A stretch of DNA of 64,000 bases from Ewingella sp049889095 (GCA_049889095.1 JBLJFK010000008.1); one strand, 5' to 3'. Counted from the first letter of the stretch, positions 43,766 to 50,751 are shown. The notes: a model not told the origin generated them from the sequence alone. Numbers and translations: made by a program.

Positions 43766-44251
43766 TTAGGCTCTTACGTTCCAATCGTCTGTATACTGCA
43801 CGTTGCCATCAACATAACGCCAAGTGATTTTATCGTACATCAAGGAAACTGATTCCATGTGATTGATCTGCGAATTACCCGACATTTTAGTGTTTGGCAT
43901 TCCTGGGTTGATGCCTGTGATTTTCACGCCCTCAATAGTCATGATAAAATAACATTCCTCTTGCCCTGCATGGTTTATGCGATACCAGCGAATTTCCGCG
44001 CTTTTCAACGTCTGACCAGTAGCAACAGCTTTGTAAAGATACGGGCTGGAACTATCAAACTCCTTTTCAATCATCATCGGAGAGTGGGAACGCTTACCAG
44101 TGATCTTACCGTTGGCACTGTCTACTGGAATATTCAAACCATGGCTAAACCCTACAATCTCAATACTACCTTCACGATCCTGAACGTCTACCGATCCTTT
44201 GATAGCTGCACCACCATCGTCTTTAAGCCACATATAAGCGGGAATAGGCAT
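43766..44251 (-). CDS. hcp: Type VI secretion tube protein Hcp (cassette 1)
   Basis: 161 residues. The Hcp fold is recognisable from MPIPAYMWLKDDGGAAIKGS, VGFSHGLNIPVD, RSHSPMMIEKEFDSSSPYLY and SVSLMYDKITWRYVDGNVQY. Hcp hexamers stack into the inner tube of the type VI apparatus and chaperone small effectors. The ATG at 44251 has AAGGAG upstream; codons further upstream overlap the neighbouring gene. It follows the membrane protein gene by 1 bp, within an effector-immunity-hcp operon. No sheath, baseplate or VgrG gene is nearby, so it is orphan cargo. A second, clearly diverged Hcp is at 49449. Confidence 0.93.
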   Translation of the reverse strand: MPIPAYMWLKDDGGAAIKGSVDVQDREGSIEIVGFSHGLNIPVDSANGKITGKRSHSPMMIEKEFDSSSPYLYKAVATGQTLKSAEIRWYRINHAGQEECYFIMTIEGVKITGINPGMPNTKMSGNSQINHMESVSLMYDKITWRYVDGNVQYTDDWNVRA

Positions 44252-44252
44252 T

Positions 44253-44774
44253 CTACAAACTCCTTTTAATTGTGATTTTCTTCGTGATGAACCAGTAGCA
44301 AGCAATCGTTAGTAACAGGTTAAAGCCCATAATTGCCGCTGTAATGAAAGTCGAATATGTTTCCCCGTAGGGAAAGACAGATTGATATGGCAGAAAGCGG
44401 AATAACATCCAGAACAGGAAAGTAAAACCGAATATTTTCGCAAACCGTCTTAAAGTGGATACAGCCCACTCTTTCGGAAGCCCTGACTGATTAACTTTGC
44501 GCGTAATTGTGTTGTAAGCGATAATAATCGCACTGAGGATCGGAACGCTGATAAGGGTGTTGATCAAGATACCAAAGTAATCACGAAGCAATTCCCACAC
44601 TTCTAAATCAGACTCACCCAATATGAAACGAGTCACTTTACTGGCACTCTGGAAATCGAATAACCCTGTGAGCGAGCCAACTAAACCATCATAGGGAATG
44701 ACCTTAGCAACGATCAGCATAACCACAGCGAACAGTGCTATATTGATGAATAAACTAAGGACATGTTTTGCCAT
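44253..44774 (-). CDS. Four-helix membrane protein, probable immunity protein to the Tlde1-like effector
   Basis: 173 residues with four predicted membrane helices (about 4-24, 66-88, 113-130 and 144-166) and short basic C-terminus (TKKITIKRSL). I do not recognise a named family. Its position between the effector and hcp, overlapping the effector gene by 20 bp, is that expected of an immunity protein; protection against a periplasmic peptidoglycan enzyme fits a membrane-anchored protein. The role is inferred from context only. Confidence 0.7.
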   Translation of the reverse strand: MAKHVLSLFINIALFAVVMLIVAKVIPYDGLVGSLTGLFDFQSASKVTRFILGESDLEVWELLRDYFGILINTLISVPILSAIIIAYNTITRKVNQSGLPKEWAVSTLRRFAKIFGFTFLFWMLFRFLPYQSVFPYGETYSTFITAAIMGFNLLLTIACYWFITKKITIKRSL

Positions 44775-45270
44775 TGGCGATCACCTCAATCGTGCCGTAT
44801 GCCTTCAGTTTCCTCATACAAGGAACATCCATTTTCTGAGTCCGTAGTAGAGCATTACGTAGCATGGCAAAATCTGAATCGTGCGGGAGTGTGATACAAC
44901 CTTCCGAGAGAACGCCGGGGTGCAAACGGAAGTTTCCGCGCTTAACTCCCTCTATCCATATGTAATCGTCAATTCCCCAATCATCGCGCCATAGTGCAAA
45001 CCATTCCGAATGTTTGAATGTAGCGCCGCTGGCAAAGTGATTGTAGATATCTCTGACACCCGCATTCACCTGCGATTTGAGTCCACCTTCTGGACGGTCG
45101 ACAATCCAGTATTTACCCGCTGGCACGGGTCCCATCTTAGGGATCATTCCACATGCCCCTCGGTTACGGTATGCACCATCACCAGAGAACGCTAAAAATG
45201 TGCCAACTCCGGGAAATGATAAAGGGGAGTAATGTGCATCGTTGATGACAAACCTTCCATGTAGAGCCAT
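44755..45270 (-). CDS. tlde1: Tlde1-like type VI L,D-transpeptidase effector (DUF2778)
   Basis: 171 residues, no signal peptide. The DUF2778 core shows GTFLAFSGDGAYRNRGACG, GPVPAGKYWIVDRP, and the catalytic segment FRLHPGVLSEGCITLPHDSD with His117, Ser122 and Cys125 (H-x4-S-x-G-C). Known Tlde1 effectors are delivered to the periplasm by type VI secretion and attack peptidoglycan by L,D-carboxypeptidase and exchange activity on tetrapeptide stems. It is the first gene of an operon with a membrane protein and hcp, so Hcp-dependent delivery is likely. It has no N-terminal adaptor domain. Confidence 0.85.
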   Translation of the reverse strand: MALHGRFVINDAHYSPLSFPGVGTFLAFSGDGAYRNRGACGMIPKMGPVPAGKYWIVDRPEGGLKSQVNAGVRDIYNHFASGATFKHSEWFALWRDDWGIDDYIWIEGVKRGNFRLHPGVLSEGCITLPHDSDFAMLRNALLRTQKMDVPCMRKLKAYGTIEVIANGKTCP

Positions 45271-45404
45271 AAACCACCTAATATCCTTTTATATTTTGTG
45301 GTTATGATATCCCTTGTTTAATAGATGTTCCAGATTAACTACCTGATTTTATTTGATAGAACCCTAATGCGTAGTGTTAGGCATACCAACAGAAAACCGG
45401 TTAA

Positions 45405-45545
45405 CCACTTTCTTATACAGGGGTATTTACCACCTTTGAGGTTTTCGAGCGTTTTATCACTAAAACTATCGACCCCGGATGCTTGCCTGCGCCTGTGGAG
45501 GAACCGGCGGAAGAGGTAGTGCAACCCAAAACGCCCGCCTATACC
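45405..45545 (+). pseudogene. C-terminal remnant of an unidentified (phage-like) gene
   Basis: A frame open for 46 codons ends in TGA at 45543-45545 and has protein-like composition: YTGVFTTFEVFERFITKTID, then a Pro/Glu-rich tail and the end TPAYTVRLE. It has no start codon and is closed upstream by TAA at 45402. It is directly followed by a terminator, as a last gene of an operon would be. I cannot identify the family. Confidence 0.4.
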
Positions 45546-45574
45546 GTGCGGTTAGAGTGATAACCTCGGCGTAT

Positions 45575-45610
45575 CTCAGCGTGAACCGGTCACTGAGATA
45601 CGCTTTTATT
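45575..45610 (+). terminator. Strong terminator upstream of the cos-like site
   Basis: GCGTATCTCAG pairs perfectly over 11 bp with CTGAGATACGC around a 13-nt loop, followed by TTTTATTTT. It closes whatever operon the preceding remnant belonged to. Confidence 0.85.
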
Positions 45611-45834
45611 TTCTAAATCCTCTCTGTTCTCCCCCATTTATTTAGCTGTCTCCCACGTCACAAAAATCATTGTCAAAACGTGTATAAATACAAAGAATAC
45701 GTAATATTAATCATGCATGCACGTGCATGGTTTTGCATTTGATAACACCTATTTTTCACCTGTCGCCCTGCCCGTGCTGGCGCGGCCTGAGACGCCTCAG
45801 GCAGGTGCATTAAAAGCGACATATAAAGCGGGCA

Positions 45835-45853
45835 GGCGTGGCGGGGATAGCAT
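45835..45853 (+). other. P2/P4/186-type cos-like site
   Basis: GGCGTGGCGGGGATAGCAT followed by TGCGCGC. From memory the cohesive end of P2 and P4 is GGCGAGGCGGGGAAAGCAC and that of phage 186 GGCGTGGCGGGGAAAGCAT, so this differs from the latter at one base. The downstream TGCGCGC also fits the P2/P4 cos region. It marks the packaging site of a P2-family phage or P4-like satellite. Confidence 0.72.
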
Positions 45854-45998
45854 TGCGCGCTAGAGAAATATTAACTACTTTATTTTATCCCTCTGAATTT
45901 GGAGGTTTTTTCAATTCTCAAGTGAAAATAGAGGCTTATGTTTCTCTTGCATGTGAGGAATCAGTTGTTGAGGTGCAAGAAATAAATGAGCTACTATT

Positions 45999-46919
45999 AT
46001 GTCTGGGTACATTCGACATTATGGTACTGTTATGTTTTCATTAGAGAAAAAACGAGTTGATAGCCGCGTTTTGGCGCAACTATTCACTAGCCAGGCTATA
46101 AATAAAATAGCCGATGGTGACCTTTCGTTTCTCTATCGGGTCTTGAACGATTTTTTAACGCCTCAAACTCCCAACCTTCTCGTTGCTCAGGTCTTTGAAC
46201 TAGCATTCAACAAACTATTGATTGATTACAAAACAGAGTATTTTTTTAAAAATGCAATAGCTAATAAACTTTATTTAGGTCGCCACTCTGGCCGAGAAGC
46301 AACTATGCTTTCTGAATTTAGAGTAGGAAATAATAAAGCTGATTGTGTTATTGTTAATGGTCATTCGACATGCTACGAAATAAAAACTAAATTTGATAGC
46401 CTAAAAAGATTGCAAGATCAACTTACCAGCTATATGAAAATATTTGATAAGGTGTATGTTGTTTGCGATGCTGTTCACATTAACAATGTACTATCTTGTA
46501 TTCCTGATGGGGTTGGAGTTATTGAATTAACTCAAAGAGGGGCCTTAAAAAAAATTAAAAAAGCACTAGTTAACAGCCATGAAATAGATCGTGACATGTT
46601 GATCAGCTCGTTAAGAAAACCTGAGTATGTTTGCATTGCAGAGGAACTGACAAACAATCCTATTACTTCGTCTAACATGAATACATACTCTGAGTGTCTT
46701 GATATTTTTAACAAAGCAAGTTCTAATGAACTCAGACAATTATTTAAATATGCCATTAAGAAGAACAGAGGGGCAGATTTTAGTTTTGTAGATAGGTTAC
46801 CGCCCTCACTTACTAATACAGCTTTTAGTTTTAAGCTCTCAAAGTCAAAAAAAATAGCTTTTGGAGAGATCTTAACACAGCATATTCATAAGGATATAAA
46901 ATGTACTTTCCATTTATAA
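45999..46919 (+). CDS. sce7726 family protein, PD-(D/E)XK nuclease-like
   Basis: 306 residues. An N-terminal helical part (about 1-95) precedes a restriction-endonuclease-like core: Glu106 (SEFRVGNNKADC), Asp115, Glu127-Ile-Lys129 (STCYEIKTKFDSL) and Gln141 (LQDQLTSYMK), the D...ExK...Q pattern of PD-(D/E)XK enzymes. It belongs to the sce7726 family, usually paired with sce7725. The start could be 45999 or the ATG 11 codons later (MFSLEKKRV); neither has a strong ribosome site. It overlaps the next gene by 19 bp. The base composition is far more AT-rich than the core genes. A nuclease role is inferred, not shown. Confidence 0.8.
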   Translation: MSGYIRHYGTVMFSLEKKRVDSRVLAQLFTSQAINKIADGDLSFLYRVLNDFLTPQTPNLLVAQVFELAFNKLLIDYKTEYFFKNAIANKLYLGRHSGREATMLSEFRVGNNKADCVIVNGHSTCYEIKTKFDSLKRLQDQLTSYMKIFDKVYVVCDAVHINNVLSCIPDGVGVIELTQRGALKKIKKALVNSHEIDRDMLISSLRKPEYVCIAEELTNNPITSSNMNTYSECLDIFNKASSNELRQLFKYAIKKNRGADFSFVDRLPPSLTNTAFSFKLSKSKKIAFGEILTQHIHKDIKCTFHL

Positions 46920-47815
46920 GAGGCAAGCAATTTGAGCTAGTTGCAATTAGAGAACTAGCACCTAAATTACCTAATGATCTTTATAAACCCATAATTGAAC
47001 CAGTAAGAGAAAATCTTTTACCTTTAATTAAAACCATCAAATCTATAAATGAATTTAATGTTCAACCGATTATAATTATTAATCCCTCTTTAGGGGATTT
47101 TAAGTCAAAGAATGTGAATCTTTATTCTAAGATTTTATCTTTAGACTCCTCACTAAATTTTATTCCTTGTGTTCAAATAGTAGAAAGCGCAGCAGATTAC
47201 TCTCCAATTCTAAAAGATTTACCACGTGGTTTAGCTATTTTCGTTCCAGATATTCTCGAAGACGTCAACCAATCTATATTCGAAAACTCAGAATTCGATA
47301 TAGTGCCTGTTGATACACTAGATAGTGAATTGGTAGGACTACATAATGTAATTTTACTCGACGACCCATTCCAGAAAAAAAGTAGGAATGCCGATTATAA
47401 AGATAGATCCAAATTTTCATTGTTGCATAAAAACTTTAAAAATAGGCCAAACACTATAGGTTTCAGTGATTATAATATTGTAGGCTCTGAATATACAGAA
47501 GCTGGTGGCCCAGCATATGTTGTAACAATTCATCTGTCGTACATAGATAAAGAAAATGAACAAATGTTTGTACGGCACTTCTCGTCATATCCTAGTAATA
47601 GCCCTGCGAACCCCGGAGGGAAATTTGAAGAGGCATTAGAACGGGCTATAAGATATATTAATGAAAATCCTAATGTATTTGATGAAACTTTCGGGATTGA
47701 TGAATTAAGAAGATTACATGCTACGGCGCATTTCCCTGGCTTAGGTTTAGTCAAAAAAATCTCGGTTCAACATCATATTGAGACTATTTGCAATTATTTA
47801 AACAAAGCGAGATAG
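46901..47815 (+). CDS. sce7725 / Beta family protein
   Basis: 304 residues starting MYFPFIRGKQFELVAIREL, a typical start of the Beta-protein family (phage P4 Beta and sce7725). Conserved-looking blocks are KPIIEPVRENL, IIINPSLGDF, the central GFSDYNIVGSEYTEAGGPAY and the C-terminal HATAHFPGLGL. P4 beta is part of the gop-beta-cII locus, whose Gop toxicity it helps control. The molecular activity is unknown. It is translationally coupled to the sce7726 gene (19-bp overlap) and followed after 3 bp by the RES gene. Confidence 0.8.
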   Translation: MYFPFIRGKQFELVAIRELAPKLPNDLYKPIIEPVRENLLPLIKTIKSINEFNVQPIIIINPSLGDFKSKNVNLYSKILSLDSSLNFIPCVQIVESAADYSPILKDLPRGLAIFVPDILEDVNQSIFENSEFDIVPVDTLDSELVGLHNVILLDDPFQKKSRNADYKDRSKFSLLHKNFKNRPNTIGFSDYNIVGSEYTEAGGPAYVVTIHLSYIDKENEQMFVRHFSSYPSNSPANPGGKFEEALERAIRYINENPNVFDETFGIDELRRLHATAHFPGLGLVKKISVQHHIETICNYLNKAR

Positions 47816-47818
47816 CAT

Positions 47819-48847
47819 ATGTCATTCTGTTGTTCTGAATGCTTTCACGATAGAGAAATTTTCGAATTTATTGGTAAGGCACATCATAGTGGGAGATGTG
47901 GTCACTGTCGTAAAGATAGTGCTTTTATAATTATTCCTACGGAGTTGTCACATTTTTTTGAACCTTTTTTGGGACTAGTCACGGAATCAGCTGATGGTCG
48001 CCCCTTAAGTGAAATATTAAATGAGCTATTTTATATTTTTAATAATGATGTAAGGTCTGCTCAACGTCTGATATCAGAAATTTTAGGCGAGGATTACGGC
48101 GATAAAAGGTATGCCTTGAAACAGGATTTTCAGGAACACATCAGTGGATGGGAAAGTTTCAAAGAAGAACTTAAACACCAAAATAGATTTTTCCCCAAAA
48201 ATACACTTTACTCGTCTTTATTTGACCCTACGATTAGCAGCACAGAGAGTGATTTATTCCAAATAATTGAACAGTTGAAAGTTGAATATGATGAAGGAGA
48301 GGATTTTTTTCGTGCCAGAATACATGAAACCCCATTATCTCAACAAGAAATGGGGATGCCACCAAAAGAAAAGGCAACAGCCGGTAGGGCAAATCCTATA
48401 GGAATATCCTACCTGTATCTAGCCAATCAAAAAAACACATGTGTTGCAGAAGTCAGACCTAATAATACAAGTACAATATACATATCTGACTTCACTTCGA
48501 ATAGAAAGTTATCGATTATTGACCTGACTCAACCAAGAAAAAAATTATCAGTTTGTGCTTTTGATGAAGGTCGTTTCATAACTATTATAGGAATAATCAA
48601 GTTATTAGAAACCTTATCTAATGAACTATCAAAACCAGTTAAACCAGAAAGCTCAAGTATAGATTATATACCTACACAGTTTATTTGCGAATTCCTTAAG
48701 AGTTTTAGTAATTGTGATGGTATTGCTTTTGAAAGTTCGTTTGGTTTAGGTAAGAATTTTGTGTTCTTCAGTGATACTGGATTTAGGATTGGAGAGCCAA
48801 TACCGCATACTATCATCAGTATTGTCCATGATTTTGACCCTAAATAG
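47819..48847 (+). CDS. RES-domain protein with N-terminal zinc ribbon (putative NAD+-degrading toxin)
   Basis: 342 residues. A zinc ribbon (C5-x2-C8 and C27-x2-C30) and a helical region of the HEPN/RES N-terminal type (about 40-150) precede a RES domain: FFRARI (Arg165/Arg167), GRANP at 189-193, CVAEVRP with Glu211, and GIAFESS near 310 supplying the Ser. RES proteins of toxin-antitoxin pairs degrade NAD+. No Xre/MbcA-type antitoxin lies next to it, so control must come from elsewhere, perhaps the two upstream proteins. It is the last gene of a three-gene operon; AT-rich. Confidence 0.8.
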   Translation: MSFCCSECFHDREIFEFIGKAHHSGRCGHCRKDSAFIIIPTELSHFFEPFLGLVTESADGRPLSEILNELFYIFNNDVRSAQRLISEILGEDYGDKRYALKQDFQEHISGWESFKEELKHQNRFFPKNTLYSSLFDPTISSTESDLFQIIEQLKVEYDEGEDFFRARIHETPLSQQEMGMPPKEKATAGRANPIGISYLYLANQKNTCVAEVRPNNTSTIYISDFTSNRKLSIIDLTQPRKKLSVCAFDEGRFITIIGIIKLLETLSNELSKPVKPESSSIDYIPTQFICEFLKSFSNCDGIAFESSFGLGKNFVFFSDTGFRIGEPIPHTIISIVHDFDPK

Positions 48848-48906
48848 CAGTGCATATCAAACAGTCGACATCAATGCCCCTACTAACCTGTCAAATTAAT
48901 ATCTCC

Positions 48907-48926
48907 GGGTACAATTAGGGGTACAA
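48907..48926 (+). repeat. Direct repeats GGGTACAA near attR
   Basis: GGGTACAA at 48907-48914 and again at 48919-48926, 12 bp apart. Closely spaced repeats of this kind beside an attachment site resemble arm-type integrase sites of P4-like integrases. Confidence 0.45.
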
Positions 48927-48976
48927 AAAGAACACATTAAAATTAATTACTTTGAATTCAATGATTTGAATTTAAA

Positions 48977-48998
48977 TTCGATTCCTGTAGGACACCAT
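48977..48998 (+). other. Right attachment site (attR)
   Basis: TTCGATTCCTGTAG followed directly by GACACCAT repeats the 3' end of argW (43219-43242), with two G missing. It closes the element that starts at argW. Confidence 0.8.
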
Positions 48999-49004
48999 TA
49001 TCAC

Positions 49005-49233
49005 TGGTTTTTTTGAATCAATCGGATTTAGATAACAGCTCCCCCTATCAGTCATTTTCCCAGACAATTCGTACACGTTCTGGCATGCCTGCACGTGTAA
49101 TTTTATCCAACGCACGTATTGGCAATAACCTCGCTGACCAGCACATCGTGATCCCGCAGCGTAAGATGCCCATCAAACAGCTGTTTTACACGGTACATTG
49201 CCGTTTTTGCCACCGAGCGTCGGTTTTAAACCG
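49005..49233 (-). mobile_element. Degenerate IS5-family (IS903-like) right-end relic, inverted
   Basis: Read on the minus strand it encodes KTAMYRVKQLFDGHLTLRDH, then loses the frame. After the stop it reaches a worn inverted repeat (CTAAATCCGATTGATTCAAA). It is the same transposase end as at 43343-43586 but in opposite orientation, with in-frame stops and frameshifts. Confidence 0.75.
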
Positions 49234-49448
49234 TGTGCCATTTCCAGTATTTGAACTTTTGCTTTGCCACGGTCTAATTTACTGATGGAATACATTTTTG
49301 GAAAATTGGAACTTTGAGATCAGTCTGGAAGGGATAGAGAACCACAACGAAAATGAAGCTAAAGCAACCACACTTTGGTTATTTACTCGCCTCCGCTCAA
49401 TAGGTACACTATTTACAGGGATTTACAACGACATAAGGAAAAAAGAAC

Positions 49449-49931
49449 ATGGCAATTCCTGGCAATATGTGGATTTACGATGACGGTGGTGCACTCATTA
49501 AAGGTGGCTGTGACGTAGCGGGAAGAGAATTCAGCATTGAATTTAAAGGATTTCACCATAATCTTTCTATCCCCACGGATAACGCCACAGGTAAACCCAC
49601 AGGAACCCGCCAACACTCACCGATGCTCATTGTTAAAGAGTTCCACTATTCCAGTCCATACCTATACAAAGCCGTTGCTACCGGTCAGAATCTGAAATCC
49701 ACTGAGATAAAGTGGTATAAAATCAACGATGCTGGTCAGGAAGTCGAATATTTCAATATGCTGCTCGAAGGTGTTCGGATTGTCTCAATATCCCCAACAA
49801 TGGCATCGCCAGAAGACAAAAATAACAACCACCTTGAATCCGTTGAGTTGCGTTATGAAAAGATCACTTGGAAGCACTGTGACGGAAACATAATCTACAC
49901 TGACGCATGGAATGACCGACAGACCGCATAA
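49449..49931 (+). CDS. hcp: Type VI secretion tube protein Hcp (cassette 2)
   Basis: 160 residues. MAIPGNMWIYDDGGALIKGG, IPTDNATGKPTGTRQHSPML, HYSSPYLYKAVATGQNLKS and VELRYEKITWKHCDGNIIYT show the Hcp fold. It is preceded by AAGGA at good spacing. It resembles the Hcp of cassette 1 but differs at roughly half of the positions by eye, so the two are not a recent duplication. It leads an operon with a putative effector and a DUF1493 protein. Confidence 0.93.
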   Translation: MAIPGNMWIYDDGGALIKGGCDVAGREFSIEFKGFHHNLSIPTDNATGKPTGTRQHSPMLIVKEFHYSSPYLYKAVATGQNLKSTEIKWYKINDAGQEVEYFNMLLEGVRIVSISPTMASPEDKNNNHLESVELRYEKITWKHCDGNIIYTDAWNDRQTA

Positions 49932-49942
49932 TAGGTGATGAA

Positions 49943-50392
49943 ATGGATACTACCGAAGAGTTAAATGGAACGTACTTCTACCACGGAGAAAGCAATCTAT
50001 CTCCGGGTGAACTTTTCGATGTGATTTTCCTTGAACAATTTTGTGATGAGTTAGGTATTGGCATCGAATCTGGTGCAGCTATTTTATCCGGTCAACCATG
50101 GCTGAAGACACGACAAAAACCAGGAACAGCTATAAAAGGCACAAGCGTTGTTTCCAAATACGGAAGAATGCTTCTGAGAGATGCACGAACTCCGTTTGGT
50201 ATCAGAGTTCCTACACCAGTGGGCTTTAAGATGCAAAAGACTAACAAACTTGCCGTAGTCATCGCTCGTTATGTTCCCTGGTTGGGCTGGATTGCTCTGG
50301 TGAACTCAATTTACCAAGTATCAAGAAAAACACAGAATAAATATAATCTGATAGCCTGTCCGAAAGACAGAATACAGTGGACATATTTTTGA
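49943..50392 (+). CDS. Unknown protein, candidate Hcp-associated type VI effector
   Basis: 149 residues, no signal peptide. I do not recognise a named family. It has an acidic N-terminal half (GESNLSPGELFDVIFLEQF), a basic segment PGTAIKGTSVVSKYGRMLL with RDARTPFGIRVPTPVG, and a hydrophobic stretch (about 107-127, IARYVPWLGWIALVNSIYQV). The gene lies 11 bp after hcp and its stop overlaps the next start (TGATG). A small toxin carried in the Hcp lumen, perhaps membrane-acting, is the natural guess from position and the single hydrophobic helix; this is inference. Confidence 0.6.
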   Translation: MDTTEELNGTYFYHGESNLSPGELFDVIFLEQFCDELGIGIESGAAILSGQPWLKTRQKPGTAIKGTSVVSKYGRMLLRDARTPFGIRVPTPVGFKMQKTNKLAVVIARYVPWLGWIALVNSIYQVSRKTQNKYNLIACPKDRIQWTYF

Positions 50393-50724
50393 TGGATACA
50401 GTTCAAGACCAAGTGCTGGCACTATTTAGGGAAGAGATCCCTGGATATTTGGATAAGCACTGGAAAGAAATCCCTTTGGAGCTTGATTATGACTTATTTG
50501 ATGCACCAGGCGACGATCTGCATGAGGTCTTGGATAAATTTGAGAAAATATTTAACGTTGATTTATCTAATGTGAAATGGTCGTGTTATTTTCCGTGGGA
50601 AAACACACCGCTAATAACACGATGGTTCAAAGCAAAACGAGAAGATATAGAGAAAACACGCAAACCATTAACTGTGAAAATGTTTGCCGAATCAGCCAAA
50701 GTGGGAAAATGGCTTTATGATTAA
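50392..50724 (+). CDS. DUF1493 family protein, candidate immunity protein
   Basis: 110 residues and acidic. The family core is ALFREEIPGYLDKHWKEIPL, DYDLFDAPGDDLHEVLDKFE and VDLSNVKWSCYFPWENTP, with an acyl-carrier-like helical look. The ATG at 50392 overlaps the stop of the upstream gene (TGATG), so an in-frame GTG five codons earlier was not used. Tight coupling to a putative effector makes it the immunity candidate, but DUF1493 proteins have no established function and the pairing could be the reverse. Confidence 0.75.
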   Translation: MDTVQDQVLALFREEIPGYLDKHWKEIPLELDYDLFDAPGDDLHEVLDKFEKIFNVDLSNVKWSCYFPWENTPLITRWFKAKREDIEKTRKPLTVKMFAESAKVGKWLYD

Positions 50725-50751
50725 GCATAAATGACAAATGAAAATAATAAT

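Larger units (their letters stand above)
45271..45998. other. Phage-derived stretch between cassette 1 and the three-gene operon
   Basis: 728 bp. It contains the open end of a lost gene (45405-45545), a strong terminator (45575-45610), a 14-nt palindrome (45716-45729) and a cos-like 19-mer (45835-45853). Short open frames elsewhere in it lack support. The order fits the end of a P4-like satellite late operon followed by cos. Confidence 0.6.
48848..49448. other. Junction between the satellite end and cassette 2
   Basis: 601 bp without an intact gene. It holds the arm-type repeats, attR and an inverted IS903-like relic (49005-49233). The rest (49234-49448) is AT-rich and should contain the promoter of the second hcp; I recognise no specific site in it. 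Confidence 0.6.

Noticed and set aside
45325..45519. 64-codon plus-strand frame upstream of the Tlde1-like gene
   Set aside because: Its 3' half is the wrong frame of the better-looking remnant ending at 45545.
45838..46044. 68-codon plus-strand frame starting inside the cos-like site
   Set aside because: It begins with GTG within the 19-mer, has no ribosome site and overlaps the sce7726 start; no protein family is recognisable.
49298..49483. 61-codon plus-strand frame before the second hcp
   Set aside because: It runs into hcp in another frame, has no ribosome site and no family resemblance.
43766..50724. A complete type VI secretion locus
   Set aside because: Only hcp and cargo genes are present; no sheath, baseplate, membrane-complex, ClpV or VgrG genes lie in the window.
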